Below are positions 31,815 through 39,844 of a stretch of 47,620 bases of DNA, piece by piece (the stretch's first letter is position 1; each line of letters starts with the position of its first letter). The position numbers and the translations under genes were made by a program. The stretch lies in IMG/VR virus record IMGVR_UViG_3300031565_000067, positions 1 through 47,620 of that record; one strand, written 5' to 3'. The notes beneath the pieces are model-generated. The model saw only the letters and a program-made list of their open reading frames with translations. It had not been told where the DNA came from and ran no database searches. The stretch is from a virus.

Positions 31815-32189
31815 CTAGTGGGTCATGGCGTAGGCGACTTCTCGCGCGAAGCGCTCGGGGTCGGTTCGGGCAAGGTAAGCGCGGACCTTGGCGTACTCCG
31901 GCATGCGGAACCACTGCGGGCCGCGGCAGACCAGAAACCAGTACAAGTCCGGCCGGTGGGTCAAGAGCATCCTGGCGTACTTCCGGGTCATGAAGTGGTG
32001 ATAGTAGTTGTGGGGCCAGTTCCGGGACGGGCCGCGCACGTGGAACGTGCCTGGCACCTGGTACTCGGGCTTTGGGTACCACTTCATCCCCTTGTGTGTC
32101 CCTGCGTAGTTGGGCGCCCACCGCGGCAGAGGCGGCGGCAGAGGGACGTTGGATTTCCTGACCGTGCGAGCCATTTCTGTGAGTCCCAT
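31815..32189 (-). CDS. Hypothetical protein, aromatic-rich
   Basis: 124 residues if translation begins at the ATG at 32189; ATGs at 32174 and 32240 are alternatives, and none has a good ribosome site. The body is rich in Tyr, Trp, His and Pro (WYPKPEYQVPGTFHVRGPSR, NWPHNYYHHFMTRKYARMLL, VCRGPQWFRMPEYAKVRAYL). The C-terminus is helical. It follows a 120-base gap after the VWA gene. No domain recognised. Confidence 0.6.
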   Translation of the reverse strand: MGLTEMARTVRKSNVPLPPPLPRWAPNYAGTHKGMKWYPKPEYQVPGTFHVRGPSRNWPHNYYHHFMTRKYARMLLTHRPDLYWFLVCRGPQWFRMPEYAKVRAYLARTDPERFAREVAYAMTH

Positions 32190-32282
32190 GCCAGAGGAAA
32201 TTGACAGGCGATCCGCCGGGCGACGGCCACGGCGGGCCATGCGGGCGCACGGGTGCGGGGGGCGACCGGGCGGGGGGGAGGG

Positions 32283-32314
32283 TGTAGCGGGATGCTACAT
32301 AGTGCACTGCTATG
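32283..32314. repeat. Two nested inverted repeats between leftward genes
   Basis: TGTAGC and GCTACA (32283-32299, five-base loop), and CATAG with CTATG (32298-32314, around an AGTGCACT palindrome), occupy the end of the VWA gene and the start of the following gap. They could be an operator, attenuator or processing site between the MoxR/VWA block and the small-gene block. Confidence 0.45.
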
Positions 32315-33737
32315 CTTCCTGCATTCTGAGGGTGTCGCCAAAGGGCGCGATTTCGTCGGTCGTGCATACCCAAAGGGTCGGGTAGTCTGGGGCCTGGTCG
32401 GGGAAACTGCCGTACAGGTCGGTCAAGTAGATCAGTGCGGCGGGGGGGCCGTCGGGGTCGGCGTCGAGCGCGGCGAACACCGGCCGGAAGTCTGTACCTC
32501 CTCCGCCGGGCGTCTTATCGGGCCGCCACGGGCGGTCCTCGGGGGCTAGGTGGTCTATCCTGTGGACCTGGGCATCACAGTACAGAACGGTCAAGGCAAG
32601 GTCGGGGAAGCTCAAAACCGCGTCAAGCTCCTCAGCGAATCGGCCTTGGGTCTGCGGGTCCATGCAGCTGCCAGAAGTGTCAACGGCAAGGGCGATGGTC
32701 AAGCGCTCGGAGCGAAGCGACGGCATGCAGAAACCCGTATGGGCGTATCGGGGATTCGGGCGGGTGCGGTCCCAGTCGTTGCGGGCGGTGCGGTCTACGA
32801 ATTCGGCTAGGATGGTGCGCCAGTCTAGGGGGGGGTGTTCAAGCTCCTCGATCAAGAGTTTGACGCCGGCGGGCATGAACCCTTGGCCCCGGGCCGCGTG
32901 GGCTGCCTGAAGGATAAGCTGCTGCTCCTCGGCGCGGGCCGCGGGGCTGTCGTCGGGGGCGTCGAGAACGGCGCCCATGCCGTAGGGGTCGGGGGCCTCC
33001 TCGGGCGGGCCGTGCTGGTCGGGCTGCTCCTCGCCGGGGGCGTCGGTGTCCTGGGGGCTGCTGGGGCCGTCTGCGGCGTCGTCTGCGGGGCTGTCGGCGC
33101 CGTCCTGGTCGTCCTGGCCTTGCGTCTCGTCGTCGGCGTCCTGGGGGCCGTCCTGGTCGTCTGACTCTCCTGACCCGTCGTTGTCGGGTGTCTGCTCCTC
33201 GTCCTGCTTGGTGTCGTCCTGGTCGGGCTGGCCCTCCTCGGAGTCGTCCTGGGGGCCGGCGCCGTCCTGGGGCGTCTGCTCGGCGTCGGGGTCGGGCTGC
33301 TGCTCCTCGTCGGAGGGCTGCTGCCGGAGCAAGCTGTAAAGCTGCTCGGCGCTCTTGCCGCGGGCCGCGGCGAGTAGATCGGCGGGGGCGTCGTTGTCGG
33401 GAAGCTCAAACCCTGAGTCGATCGTGTCGTGGTAGATCGCTAGGTCGGCGGCCTTGTTCCAGTCGTCGGGGCTGCGCTCTGCTCGGCGGCGCTGGTGTTC
33501 GTTGACGATGTGCAAAACCTCGTGGACCCACAAGCCTTTCAAGGCGCTGTCGGTCTGCTCCTGAATCCAAGTGGGGTTGTACCATAGGTGCTTACCCTCG
33601 GTTGCCGCGGTCGGCAGTCCTGGGGCCTCGGCGAGCTCAAGGTGCAAGGCGCGGTGGGCAAAGAACGGGGCCTGCCAAAGCATCTGCGTTCGTGCCTTGA
33701 TCAATCTGTCTCGGGCTGGGGCCTTCGTCGTCGGCAT
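32310..33737 (-). CDS. Metallopeptidase-like + VWA protein (MoxR partner)
   Basis: 475 residues; ACGAGGAG precedes the ATG at 33737. Residues about 1-115 carry HEVLH at 72-76 and H81, the zinc-peptidase-like motif of the DUF2201 group. Residues about 140-270 are an Asp/Gln/Glu/Pro-rich disordered linker. Residues about 345-475 are a VWA domain with a complete metal site: D353-x-S-x-S357 (DTSGS), T415 (GGTD) and D440 (YLTDLYG). The same operon encodes a MoxR-type ATPase, the usual partner of such proteins. Such pairs remodel or activate protein complexes; the phage target is unknown. Confidence 0.85.
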   Translation of the reverse strand: MPTTKAPARDRLIKARTQMLWQAPFFAHRALHLELAEAPGLPTAATEGKHLWYNPTWIQEQTDSALKGLWVHEVLHIVNEHQRRRAERSPDDWNKAADLAIYHDTIDSGFELPDNDAPADLLAAARGKSAEQLYSLLRQQPSDEEQQPDPDAEQTPQDGAGPQDDSEEGQPDQDDTKQDEEQTPDNDGSGESDDQDGPQDADDETQGQDDQDGADSPADDAADGPSSPQDTDAPGEEQPDQHGPPEEAPDPYGMGAVLDAPDDSPAARAEEQQLILQAAHAARGQGFMPAGVKLLIEELEHPPLDWRTILAEFVDRTARNDWDRTRPNPRYAHTGFCMPSLRSERLTIALAVDTSGSCMDPQTQGRFAEELDAVLSFPDLALTVLYCDAQVHRIDHLAPEDRPWRPDKTPGGGGTDFRPVFAALDADPDGPPAALIYLTDLYGSFPDQAPDYPTLWVCTTDEIAPFGDTLRMQEA

Positions 33738-33783
33738 TGGGTCTGCTCCTCGTGCTGGGCGTCCTGGGGGCGGCCGCTAGCGC

Positions 33784-33807
33784 GGCGCCGGGCCTCTGAC
33801 CGGCGCC
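33784..33807. repeat. 8-bp perfect inverted repeat between leftward genes
   Basis: GGCGCCGG (33784-33791) and CCGGCGCC (33800-33807) with an eight-base loop lie in the 88-base gap between the helical protein and the VWA gene. No T-run follows in the leftward direction, so it is more likely an RNA processing or attenuation element than a terminator. Confidence 0.45.
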
Positions 33808-33825
33808 GGGGCTGGGGGCCGGGCC

Positions 33826-34689
33826 TCAGAACGCGCCGGCGTACTGGGCCGCGACCTTTGCGAGTCGGTCGGCGTTCTGGGCCGCCGTCTTGCGCCAGAC
33901 TCGGCCGGCGCGGAGTGCTTGCGGGTCCTGCTGTCCGATGAGCTGGTCCGCATCGGCGGCGAGTTGGTTCAAGCGCGCGTCGTTGGTCAAGTTCAACTTC
34001 GGGATGATGGCGGCAAGGTCCCGGATGTTCTGAATGAGGGAATCCCGGAAGATCGCGCCGTCGGTCCCTAGGCGCTCGGCCGCGTGGGCTAGGGCGTCTC
34101 GCAGTCGGGCGTACAGGTCACATACCGCGTCGGCGACGGCTGCGGTGGTCTGCGCTTCAATGTCCTGCCGGATGGCGTCGGCGTCTGCTTGGGCAAGGTC
34201 AACGCGGAAGTCTTGACCCGTGGGGAGGGGAGCGAAGTGAATCCCCATGGAGAACCGGCCGCGGACCTCCTCCGGCGGCGGGTAGTCGGCCTTGTTGAAC
34301 ATGCCGTTGAGTCGGTGTTCGGCGGTGTCCAGCAGTCCGGGGTACTGGGCTGTGAATCGGTCGGCGAGTCGGTCGTGTTCGGCAATCGCCTTGCTGGTGT
34401 AGTCGGCAAGGTCACGGAAAGCCGCGGCGGGCAGGATCCGGGCACCCTCATCTTGCCATGGGAGAGTCAAGCTGTAGAATCTGCCGCGGACCTCGTTGTT
34501 GTGCTTCTCGAGGGGCCGCAAGGCTTCCTTGGGGATGAGGAGTTTGTTCCAACGGCCGGCGTCGGGGTCGGCGCTGTACTCCTCGGTGACGTGCTGGGTG
34601 ATCTTCTTGTCCAGTCGGCGGGCGGTCCATTGCCGAATCGTGAGTCGCGCCAGCATGGCCTTGCTGGTCAAGCCGTTCGTGGAACTCAT
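33826..34689 (-). CDS. Phage-widespread helical protein linking MoxR and VWA genes
   Basis: 287 residues; the start is fixed by CAGGAGGCCCG upstream of the ATG at 34689. The N-terminus (KAMLARLTIRQWTARRLDKK, ITQHVTEEY), the FYSLTLPWQDEGARILPAAA segment, RLNGMFNKADYPPPEEVRGR, and PLPTGQDFRVDL followed by long helices match a family I know from many unrelated phages, where it sits beside MoxR and VWA genes (possibly DUF3150; the name should be verified). It is mostly helical and likely the third component of the complex. No catalytic motif is seen. Confidence 0.7.
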   Translation of the reverse strand: MSSTNGLTSKAMLARLTIRQWTARRLDKKITQHVTEEYSADPDAGRWNKLLIPKEALRPLEKHNNEVRGRFYSLTLPWQDEGARILPAAAFRDLADYTSKAIAEHDRLADRFTAQYPGLLDTAEHRLNGMFNKADYPPPEEVRGRFSMGIHFAPLPTGQDFRVDLAQADADAIRQDIEAQTTAAVADAVCDLYARLRDALAHAAERLGTDGAIFRDSLIQNIRDLAAIIPKLNLTNDARLNQLAADADQLIGQQDPQALRAGRVWRKTAAQNADRLAKVAAQYAGAF

Positions 34690-34706
34690 CGGTCGGGCCT
34701 CCTGTC

Positions 34707-35786
34707 TCACACGTAAAGTGCTTGGTGGGTGGTGCAGTGGGTGATATAGGCGCGGGTCTGTGCAAAATCTCCCTTCGGTCCTCCGCTGTGGTGTAGGCTG
34801 CTCTGGACCATGAGTACTCCTAGTTCTGCGCCGTCGTCCTGGATCAAGCGGTCGGCGAGGGTGACGATCGCCGGGGCGGTCGTCCTGGTGGCGCGGGCCG
34901 CGATCGCCGTCGCGAAAGCCCATCGGGCCGCGATGTTGTCTCGGGGCGGGATGGGCGCCGTGTTGGGGTGTGCGAGTGCGGCGTCAAGGTCGGGCAGGTC
35001 GCGCCAGACCCTGCAGAAGGCGCAGAACTCGGTTGCGAAAGCCTGGCCGGCTATGCCGGCGAGTCGGGTGAACATCTGCGCGTCGTCTGCTCCTCGGGCA
35101 GTCAAGCGCTTGTAAGCTCGGCCGGCGGCGGCGATCGTCCTGGGCTGGGCGCTGGTCACGATGTCTGCTGAGGCGGTCCATTCCTCGAGTAGGTTGGGGC
35201 GGTACCTGGCGAATGCGACAAGCTCAAGGGGCTGGTCGTGGTGGATCGCCCACTGGGACCATTCCGCAGCGCTGACGATCAGTTCGTAGATTCCGCCAAG
35301 GAACCTGGTCTTGACAGGCTCGAGAATCGTCTGCACTGCGGCGCGGTCGGCGCGGCGGTTGGTGCAGGCGATGAATCGGACGTGCGGTGACAGTCGGTGG
35401 CCATTGCAAGCGCGGGATAGCAGCAGTTGCATGTAGGCTGCTTGGGTCTGCGGCGGGGCCTGTCCGAGGTCGTCCAGCATCCAGACGGTCAAGCGCTCGG
35501 CGTGAATGGCCTTGTACAGCACCCCAAAGGGCAGGAAGTCGGCGCGGTCCTCGGTCGCGCGGAACGGTAAGCCGGCGGGCGTGGTGGGGTCCTCTACCAC
35601 GGGATGACTCAACAGCAAGTCGGCGTCGAGCTGCGCGGCGACGTCGAGCGCCAGTTCGGTCTTGCCGATACCGGGCCGTCCGACGATCAAAGCGGGTTCC
35701 TGCGCTTCAATGGCGTCGATCAGCATCGGGCGGAGCTGGGCGTGAGTCACTTGCGGGGCCTGGGCGGTCGTCGTGGGGCTGGTCAT
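34707..35786 (-). CDS. MoxR-type AAA+ ATPase
   Basis: 359 residues; CAGGAGGCCCG lies upstream of the ATG at 35786, which overlaps the previous stop by four bases. Walker A is GRPGIGKT at 36-43, Walker B VWMLDDLGQA at 101-110, sensor 1 ACTNR at 140-144, and an arginine-finger candidate is R161 (VKTRFLGG). The insertion-rich layout between Walker A and B is of the MoxR/helix-2-insert type. It would use ATP to remodel a target with the VWA protein, as metal-linked chaperone pairs do. Cytoplasmic location is expected. Confidence 0.85.
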   Translation of the reverse strand: MTSPTTTAQAPQVTHAQLRPMLIDAIEAQEPALIVGRPGIGKTELALDVAAQLDADLLLSHPVVEDPTTPAGLPFRATEDRADFLPFGVLYKAIHAERLTVWMLDDLGQAPPQTQAAYMQLLLSRACNGHRLSPHVRFIACTNRRADRAAVQTILEPVKTRFLGGIYELIVSAAEWSQWAIHHDQPLELVAFARYRPNLLEEWTASADIVTSAQPRTIAAAGRAYKRLTARGADDAQMFTRLAGIAGQAFATEFCAFCRVWRDLPDLDAALAHPNTAPIPPRDNIAARWAFATAIAARATRTTAPAIVTLADRLIQDDGAELGVLMVQSSLHHSGGPKGDFAQTRAYITHCTTHQALYV

Positions 35787-35977
35787 CTGGCGGGCCTCCT
35801 GGGCTGGTTCGGCCAGTCGCCACGGTGGGCGCGGTCAAGGGCCGCGGCAATCTCCTCGCGCGGCGTCGAGCGGAGCAAGGCGCGGACCGCCAGGATCAGC
35901 GGGTCCGGGTGGTCCTGGTCCTTGGGGCTAGAGCCGGCAAAGTCGAGCGTGCCGGCGGCGCTCCTGTGCTGCAGCAT
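35783..35977 (-). CDS. Small first gene of the leftward operon
   Basis: 64 residues; CAGGAGGCCCG lies upstream of the ATG at 35977 and the stop overlaps the MoxR start (ATGA). The C-terminal half (DPLILAVRALLRSTPREEIA, AALDRAHRGDW) is helical and could bind the ATPase. Coupled translation suggests a stoichiometric partner or regulator. No family recognised. Confidence 0.6.
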   Translation of the reverse strand: MLQHRSAAGTLDFAGSSPKDQDHPDPLILAVRALLRSTPREEIAAALDRAHRGDWPNQPRRPAR

Positions 35978-36025
35978 CGGTCGGGCCTCCTGAGCTGCGG
36001 TGTCGGGCCTCTCCCCTGTGATCGT

Positions 36026-36054
36026 ATTCTACCACGGTTATTACGACGTGTCAA
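36026..36054 (-). promoter_or_regulatory. Strong promoter of the leftward MoxR/VWA operon
   Basis: Read leftward, TTGACA (36049-36054), a 17-bp spacer and TAGAAT (36026-36031) give one mismatch to consensus in the -10 box. The predicted start is about 36019, some 40 bases before the first gene. It is the only strong leftward promoter found upstream of the eleven consecutive leftward genes. Confidence 0.8.
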
Positions 36055-36766
36055 GTAAAATGTCCCTGGCCCGCGTTGTTTAGTGGCGTATTCTCGGGGA
36101 GGGCGACTGCGGCGCGGGCCTCTGTACCCTGACTCATGGGTGTACTCTCATGGTGTGTCCCTGTCTGTGTGGGGGCCCTGGCGCCGGGGCCTCTGCTGTC
36201 TGCGGTCCTCTGCTCCTGGCTGCAAGGGCCTGTGCTGTGTCTCAAGGGTCCTCCTCCGGCTGCTCCTCCTCGAGCTGTTGTCGGGCCTTGGACCTGTATC
36301 AGATGGTCCTATTGGTGCGGGAATCGGGGCGTGGAGGTCGGCGTCCGGCGTCGAGCGGGGCCGCCGGCGAGGGGGGCCCTGGGCGGTCGGGGCCTCGGGG
36401 CGTCTCGTGTCCGGCTGTTGTGGGGTGTTGGGCGTGGTGTACCAGATTGGCTATCTGGTGTCTTGGTCTGGCTGCTCCTTGGCTTAGGGCGAGCGGTGAC
36501 AGCGGGCCGCCAGTCTCGGGGGCCTGGGCGGCGTCGAGCTGGCCGCGGGCCGCCGTGGGCGCTCGGTGGCGCGGGCGTGGGCGGGCAGTCGCGGTCGCGT
36601 GGGGGGCGGGTGGGGGCGACGTGGGCGGCGGCGGTGAGGGGGGGGGGGAGGGCCGGAGACCGGTGGCCTCGATGCCCCCCCCTTGATGCGTCTGCGCGTG
36701 GGGCAAGTTTTTTTGAGGGGGTTGGGGTGGTGGTGAGTGTGATACGCTGGCTTTCGGAAAATGTGC
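36055..36766. other. Gene-free, A-poor and G-rich region between divergent promoters
   Basis: This 0.7-kb stretch has no convincing gene. On the + strand A is very rare (one A in 36361-36420, two in 36181-36240). It contains a G-quadruplex motif of four G-runs (36601-36625), an 11-G run (36638-36648) facing an 8-C run (36675-36682), and a T7 tract (36708-36714). Frames that cross it are Gly/Arg/Pro-rich and look non-coding. Because it lies just upstream of the packaging genes, it is a reasonable candidate for a packaging or replication site, but no such site is proven. Confidence 0.6.
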
Positions 36767-36794
36767 TTGACAGGTCGGGAAGTTGTGGTATAAA
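36767..36794 (+). promoter_or_regulatory. Rightward late promoter before the packaging genes
   Basis: TTGACA (36767-36772), a 16-bp spacer and TATAAA (36789-36794) form a strong promoter with a predicted start near 36801 and a leader of about 75 bases. It would drive the packaging, head and (through the window edge) tail genes. No operator-like palindrome is obvious in it. Confidence 0.8.
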
Positions 36795-36876
36795 GAGGGT
36801 GTTGTCTGTGATTCTGGACGTGAACTGGTCTGGAGTCAGGCATGTCGGACAGGAAGGGAGCGAAGGGATGTGAGCG

Positions 36877-37299
36877 ATGCCACGCAAGTCCGAGAAAGCG
36901 GACAAGGGTGAAGCGTCCAATGCGGCTGAGGTGTCCGAGCGGTCGGGGCCGTTGACGGCAGCGCTGGTGAAGGAGTATGCGGACCGGGAGCCGCAGGAGG
37001 TGGAGCGGCAGTTGCGGGCCGCGTACAACCGTGCGGCGGAGGTTCTGGTGCGGCGGGTGCAGGGGGGCAAGGTCACGTTGGCAGAACTGTGCAGCGTGGT
37101 TCGTGCGTTGCGCAGCGTGAAGGGGGTGAAGGACACGAGGGGAGATGGCAGGGGTGGGAAGAAGGGTGGGGATCCGAAGCAGAGCGAGGGGGAGCTTCTG
37201 CGGCGGTTGGGGAAGAAGTTGCGGGAGGCGAGTTCGGAGGGAGCGATGGAGGCAGAGGAGGGGGAGACGGGCGCCCCTGGGCTGGTAGGAGAGCCGTGA
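36877..37299 (+). CDS. Putative small terminase subunit or packaging accessory protein
   Basis: 140 residues from the ATG at 36877, which is preceded by GAAGGGA. Basic at the start (MPRKSEKADKGEA), then helical (LTAALVKEYADREPQEVERQ, LRAAYNRAAEVLVRRVQGG) with a TLAELCSVVRALRSVKG helix, then a Gly/Lys-rich linker and acidic tail. It lies two genes upstream of the large terminase and right behind the late promoter, the usual place for the small subunit, which recognises the packaging site. No HTH signature is certain, so the call is positional. Confidence 0.5.
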   Translation: MPRKSEKADKGEASNAAEVSERSGPLTAALVKEYADREPQEVERQLRAAYNRAAEVLVRRVQGGKVTLAELCSVVRALRSVKGVKDTRGDGRGGKKGGDPKQSEGELLRRLGKKLREASSEGAMEAEEGETGAPGLVGEP

Positions 37300-37301
37300 G
37301 A

Positions 37302-37538
37302 ATGGCTCAGGTCATGCAGCTTGTGACATGCGTGGGGGGACCGTTGAACGGCAGGGGCGTGGAGGTCCCCGTGGGGGAGGAATATTTCACCTGCCAGTGG
37401 GAGCCGTCGAGGGAGGAGGAGATGCCTGGGGTGACTGCTCCGGTGGTCGGGTGCGTGCTGGCGCGGTATCAGCATCTGCCGTTCGGGCGGGCGGTGTGCG
37501 TGGACAGTTTCCACGGGGGCTGGGGGGGTCGGGCATGA
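37302..37538 (+). CDS. Small beta-rich phage protein
   Basis: 78 residues; AGGAGAG precedes the ATG at 37302. The pattern MQLVTCVGGPLNGRGVEVPV, then strands and YQHLPFGRAVCVDSF, matches a common short phage protein found near terminase and portal genes, a two-sheet fold around a GGPxxGxxVxVP loop. The stop overlaps the large terminase start (ATGA). It may be a head or accessory protein; its function is unknown. Confidence 0.65.
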   Translation: MAQVMQLVTCVGGPLNGRGVEVPVGEEYFTCQWEPSREEEMPGVTAPVVGCVLARYQHLPFGRAVCVDSFHGGWGGRA

Positions 37539-39382
37539 TCCAGCTTCCTCCTGGCTTCACGCTCGAGGATCTGGCGCAGCGGGAGGCGCTGGATCCCGAG
37601 CTGGACCGGATCACGCGGGAGTGGGTGCTGACGGATCCGGACTTCCAGGCCTGGGAAGTGGAGCAATGCCGGAAGAACTTCGACCGGCTGGCTCGGCGGT
37701 GGCTGACGATTCGGACGCCTCGGGGCCCGATGCGGCTGCGGTTCAAGCCTGCCCAATTGCGGCTTCACCGGCTGGTGCAGAAGCTCGTCGCCGAGCAGAA
37801 GCCGGTGCGGGTCAACATCCTGAAGGCGCGGCAGGAGGGGATGAGCACGTACTGCCAGGCGTTGCAGTTCTGGATCTGCGGCGTCAAGCAGACTCACGTT
37901 TCGGGCTTGACGGTGGCCCACGACGTGGAGAGCGTGCAGACGCTTCTCTCGATGAGTCGGCTGTTCGTAGACGAAGTGCCGGACTTCCTGCGGCCCGAGT
38001 TGAAGTACAACACGAAGAACCACCTGGAGTTCTCGGAGCGTCGCTCTGACATGCGCCTGGCGACCGAGAAGAACGCGAAGGCGGGCCGGAGCCGGACTCT
38101 GGTGTTCGTGCACGGATCGGAAGTGGCGTTTTGGGGGAAGGCCTCGCAAACGACGACCTCGCTCTACCAGGCCGTGCCGCTGGCCCCGGGGACGTTCATC
38201 TTCCAGGAGAGTACGGCGAACGGTGTCGGGGGGCACTTCTACGAGCACTGGCGCGAGACGCAGCAGCGGCAGGACCGGGGCGAGGAGACGGAGTGGGTCA
38301 ACCTGTTCATCTCCTGGCTGGAGGAGCCGACGTACCAAATGCGGCTGTACGACGGCGAGGCAGAGGACTTCCTGGAGAGTCTGAACGAGGAGGAGCAGGT
38401 ACTGCGCGAGGAGCACGGGGCAACCGTGGAGCAGCTCAAGTGGCGCCGGCGGAAGATCGCGGGCGACCTCGGGGGGGACGTCGAGAAGTTTCACCAGGAG
38501 TTCCCGACGTTTTGGGAGGAGGCGTTCATTTCGACGGGGCGGCCGTACTGCAACCGGCACGTTCTTGTCGGGTGGCGGCGGGAGATCGAAGCCGGCCCTC
38601 AGCCGATGCCGTATCCGCTGGTTGGTGTGGTGAGTCGCATTCGAGCGGGTCGAGAGGACGTAACTCCGGTCGAGGCCGTGCTGCACGTGTACGAGCTTCC
38701 GCAGCCTGGGGTCGAGTACGTGGTGGGCGCCGACGTGGCCGAGGGGATCAGTCCGAACCCCAACAACACGGACCCCGACTGGTCGGTGGCGGACGTGGGG
38801 CGGCTGGACACTTGGGACCAGACGGCAGAGCTTCGGATTCGGTGCGACCCCGATGTATTCGGAGTGCTGCTGGACCAGATCGGGCGCATGTACAACAACG
38901 CGAAGCTGGCCCCCGAAGCGCACGGGCTGGGAGTGACAGTGATCAACACGCTGGTCAAGGTGGGCTACCCGAATCTCTTCTACCGCGCGAGTGCGACGGG
39001 GGAGCCGCAGGCGGGGTGGCAAACGGACCTGGCGACGAAGCCGCAGATGCTCGCCGCGGGCAAGGCGGCCATCCGCGACAAGGTGGGCAAGATCCGGTCG
39101 CTTCCCTGCCTCGAACAGCACATGGCCCTCGAAGTGCACCCCAACGGCAAGGTGGCTGTGACGGCCGGACACGACGATCATGTGTCGGCGCGCAGCATCC
39201 GAATCAAGGTGACCGAGCTTCTGGCCCCGATCGTCCAAGCGCTCAATCGTGCCGAGGGGAGGGGGGACCTCATGGAGCGGCTGCGCCGGTACCGCCAGAA
39301 GGCCATGGAGGAGGGGAGGCAGCGCGAGAGGGACAGGGAGAGCGAAGGGTACTACGACGAAGTCCTTGGGAGAGTGAGCTGA
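37535..39382 (+). CDS. terL: Large terminase subunit
   Basis: 615 residues from the ATG at 37535. The ATPase half carries the terminase Walker A variant NILKARQEGMST (about 94-105), Walker B with catalytic Glu TLVFVHGSEVAFW (188-200) and FIFQESTANG as the coupling motif. The nuclease half shows VVGADVAEG with D400, and HDDHVSA near 546-552. Together these make the packaging motor that pumps DNA into the head and cuts it. Length is normal for this family. It acts with the portal encoded two genes later. Confidence 0.93.
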   Translation: MIQLPPGFTLEDLAQREALDPELDRITREWVLTDPDFQAWEVEQCRKNFDRLARRWLTIRTPRGPMRLRFKPAQLRLHRLVQKLVAEQKPVRVNILKARQEGMSTYCQALQFWICGVKQTHVSGLTVAHDVESVQTLLSMSRLFVDEVPDFLRPELKYNTKNHLEFSERRSDMRLATEKNAKAGRSRTLVFVHGSEVAFWGKASQTTTSLYQAVPLAPGTFIFQESTANGVGGHFYEHWRETQQRQDRGEETEWVNLFISWLEEPTYQMRLYDGEAEDFLESLNEEEQVLREEHGATVEQLKWRRRKIAGDLGGDVEKFHQEFPTFWEEAFISTGRPYCNRHVLVGWRREIEAGPQPMPYPLVGVVSRIRAGREDVTPVEAVLHVYELPQPGVEYVVGADVAEGISPNPNNTDPDWSVADVGRLDTWDQTAELRIRCDPDVFGVLLDQIGRMYNNAKLAPEAHGLGVTVINTLVKVGYPNLFYRASATGEPQAGWQTDLATKPQMLAAGKAAIRDKVGKIRSLPCLEQHMALEVHPNGKVAVTAGHDDHVSARSIRIKVTELLAPIVQALNRAEGRGDLMERLRRYRQKAMEEGRQRERDRESEGYYDEVLGRVS

Positions 39383-39385
39383 GCC

Positions 39386-39745
39386 ATGCTTGAGATCGTG
39401 ATCCTCGTGGTGTTCCTCGTCGGCATCGGGGCTTTGGCCGTGGCGTACTTCGACCAACGGGAGCTCCTGCGCGAGAGCCTGGCCGAGCACAAGGCGCTGG
39501 TCGAGCACCTCAAGGTGGCGGCGACGACGGGCCGGCGGGACATCGCGGCCGCGTTCACCGATCTGATCAACGCCGTCCAGTTCCACATGCCCGCAGGTGG
39601 CGGGCCGGTGGAGTCGAAGTTGCACCCTGCGCCCTCGGACGTGGATCTCTGGTACGCGGAACAGGAGACGCTCCGCAAGCAGCGCAAGGGCAAGTCCAGA
39701 GAGACGAAGTTGCAGGAGGAGCCAGCGGGCGAAGAAGTAGCCTAG
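39386..39745 (+). CDS. Single-pass membrane protein between terminase and portal
   Basis: 119 residues, starting three bases after terL. Residues 3-22 (EIVILVVFLVGIGALAVAYF) form a membrane segment; the rest is helical and charged (DQRELLRESLAEHKALVEHL, TTGRRDIAAAFTDLINAVQF) and ends in a Lys/Glu-rich stretch. Membrane proteins are unusual between terminase and portal. It might affect lysis timing, superinfection exclusion or assembly at the membrane; no family is recognised. Confidence 0.7.
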   Translation: MLEIVILVVFLVGIGALAVAYFDQRELLRESLAEHKALVEHLKVAATTGRRDIAAAFTDLINAVQFHMPAGGGPVESKLHPAPSDVDLWYAEQETLRKQRKGKSRETKLQEEPAGEEVA

Positions 39746-39754
39746 TGCGGGTTC

Positions 39755-39780
39755 GGCCTGACTGCTGATCACAGCAGGCC
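39755..39780 (+). repeat. Hairpin preceding the terminator
   Basis: GGCCTG (39755-39760) pairs with CAGGCC (39775-39780) and the inner CTG/CAG bases extend it, making a stem-loop 17 bases before the U-tract terminator. Together they form a two-hairpin array between the membrane protein and portal genes. Confidence 0.55.
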
Positions 39781-39797
39781 GACGTAAGAACGAAACA

Positions 39798-39844
39798 AAC
39801 GGCGGCATGGTGGTGCCACCACATCACCGTGCCGCCGTTTTTTT
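39798..39844 (+). terminator. Rho-independent terminator before the portal gene
   Basis: A 15-bp stem with one mismatch (39798-39812 with 39825-39839), a 12-base loop and seven consecutive T (39838-39844) make a strong intrinsic terminator. It lies between the terminase block and the portal gene in the same orientation, so transcription probably drops here and the head genes need readthrough or another promoter. Confidence 0.85.

Noticed and set aside
32196-32230. TTGACA in the gap before the VWA gene as a promoter
   Set aside because: It points rightward, no -10 box follows, and all genes here run leftward.
32870-33340. Repeated GTCCTG/TCGTC-type units that look like a repeat array
   Set aside because: They are codon-level repetition of an Asp/Gln/Pro-rich linker in the VWA protein, without fixed repeats and spacers, so not CRISPR.
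36136-36873. Rightward 245-codon frame in the gene-free block
   Set aside because: Gly/Arg/Trp/Cys-rich composition driven by base skew, no ribosome site, and it would run through the late promoter.
36309-37514. Leftward 401-codon frame from the packaging genes into the gene-free block
   Set aside because: Pro/Ser/Thr/Arg-rich translation opposite two good genes; no start signal and it crosses the late promoter.
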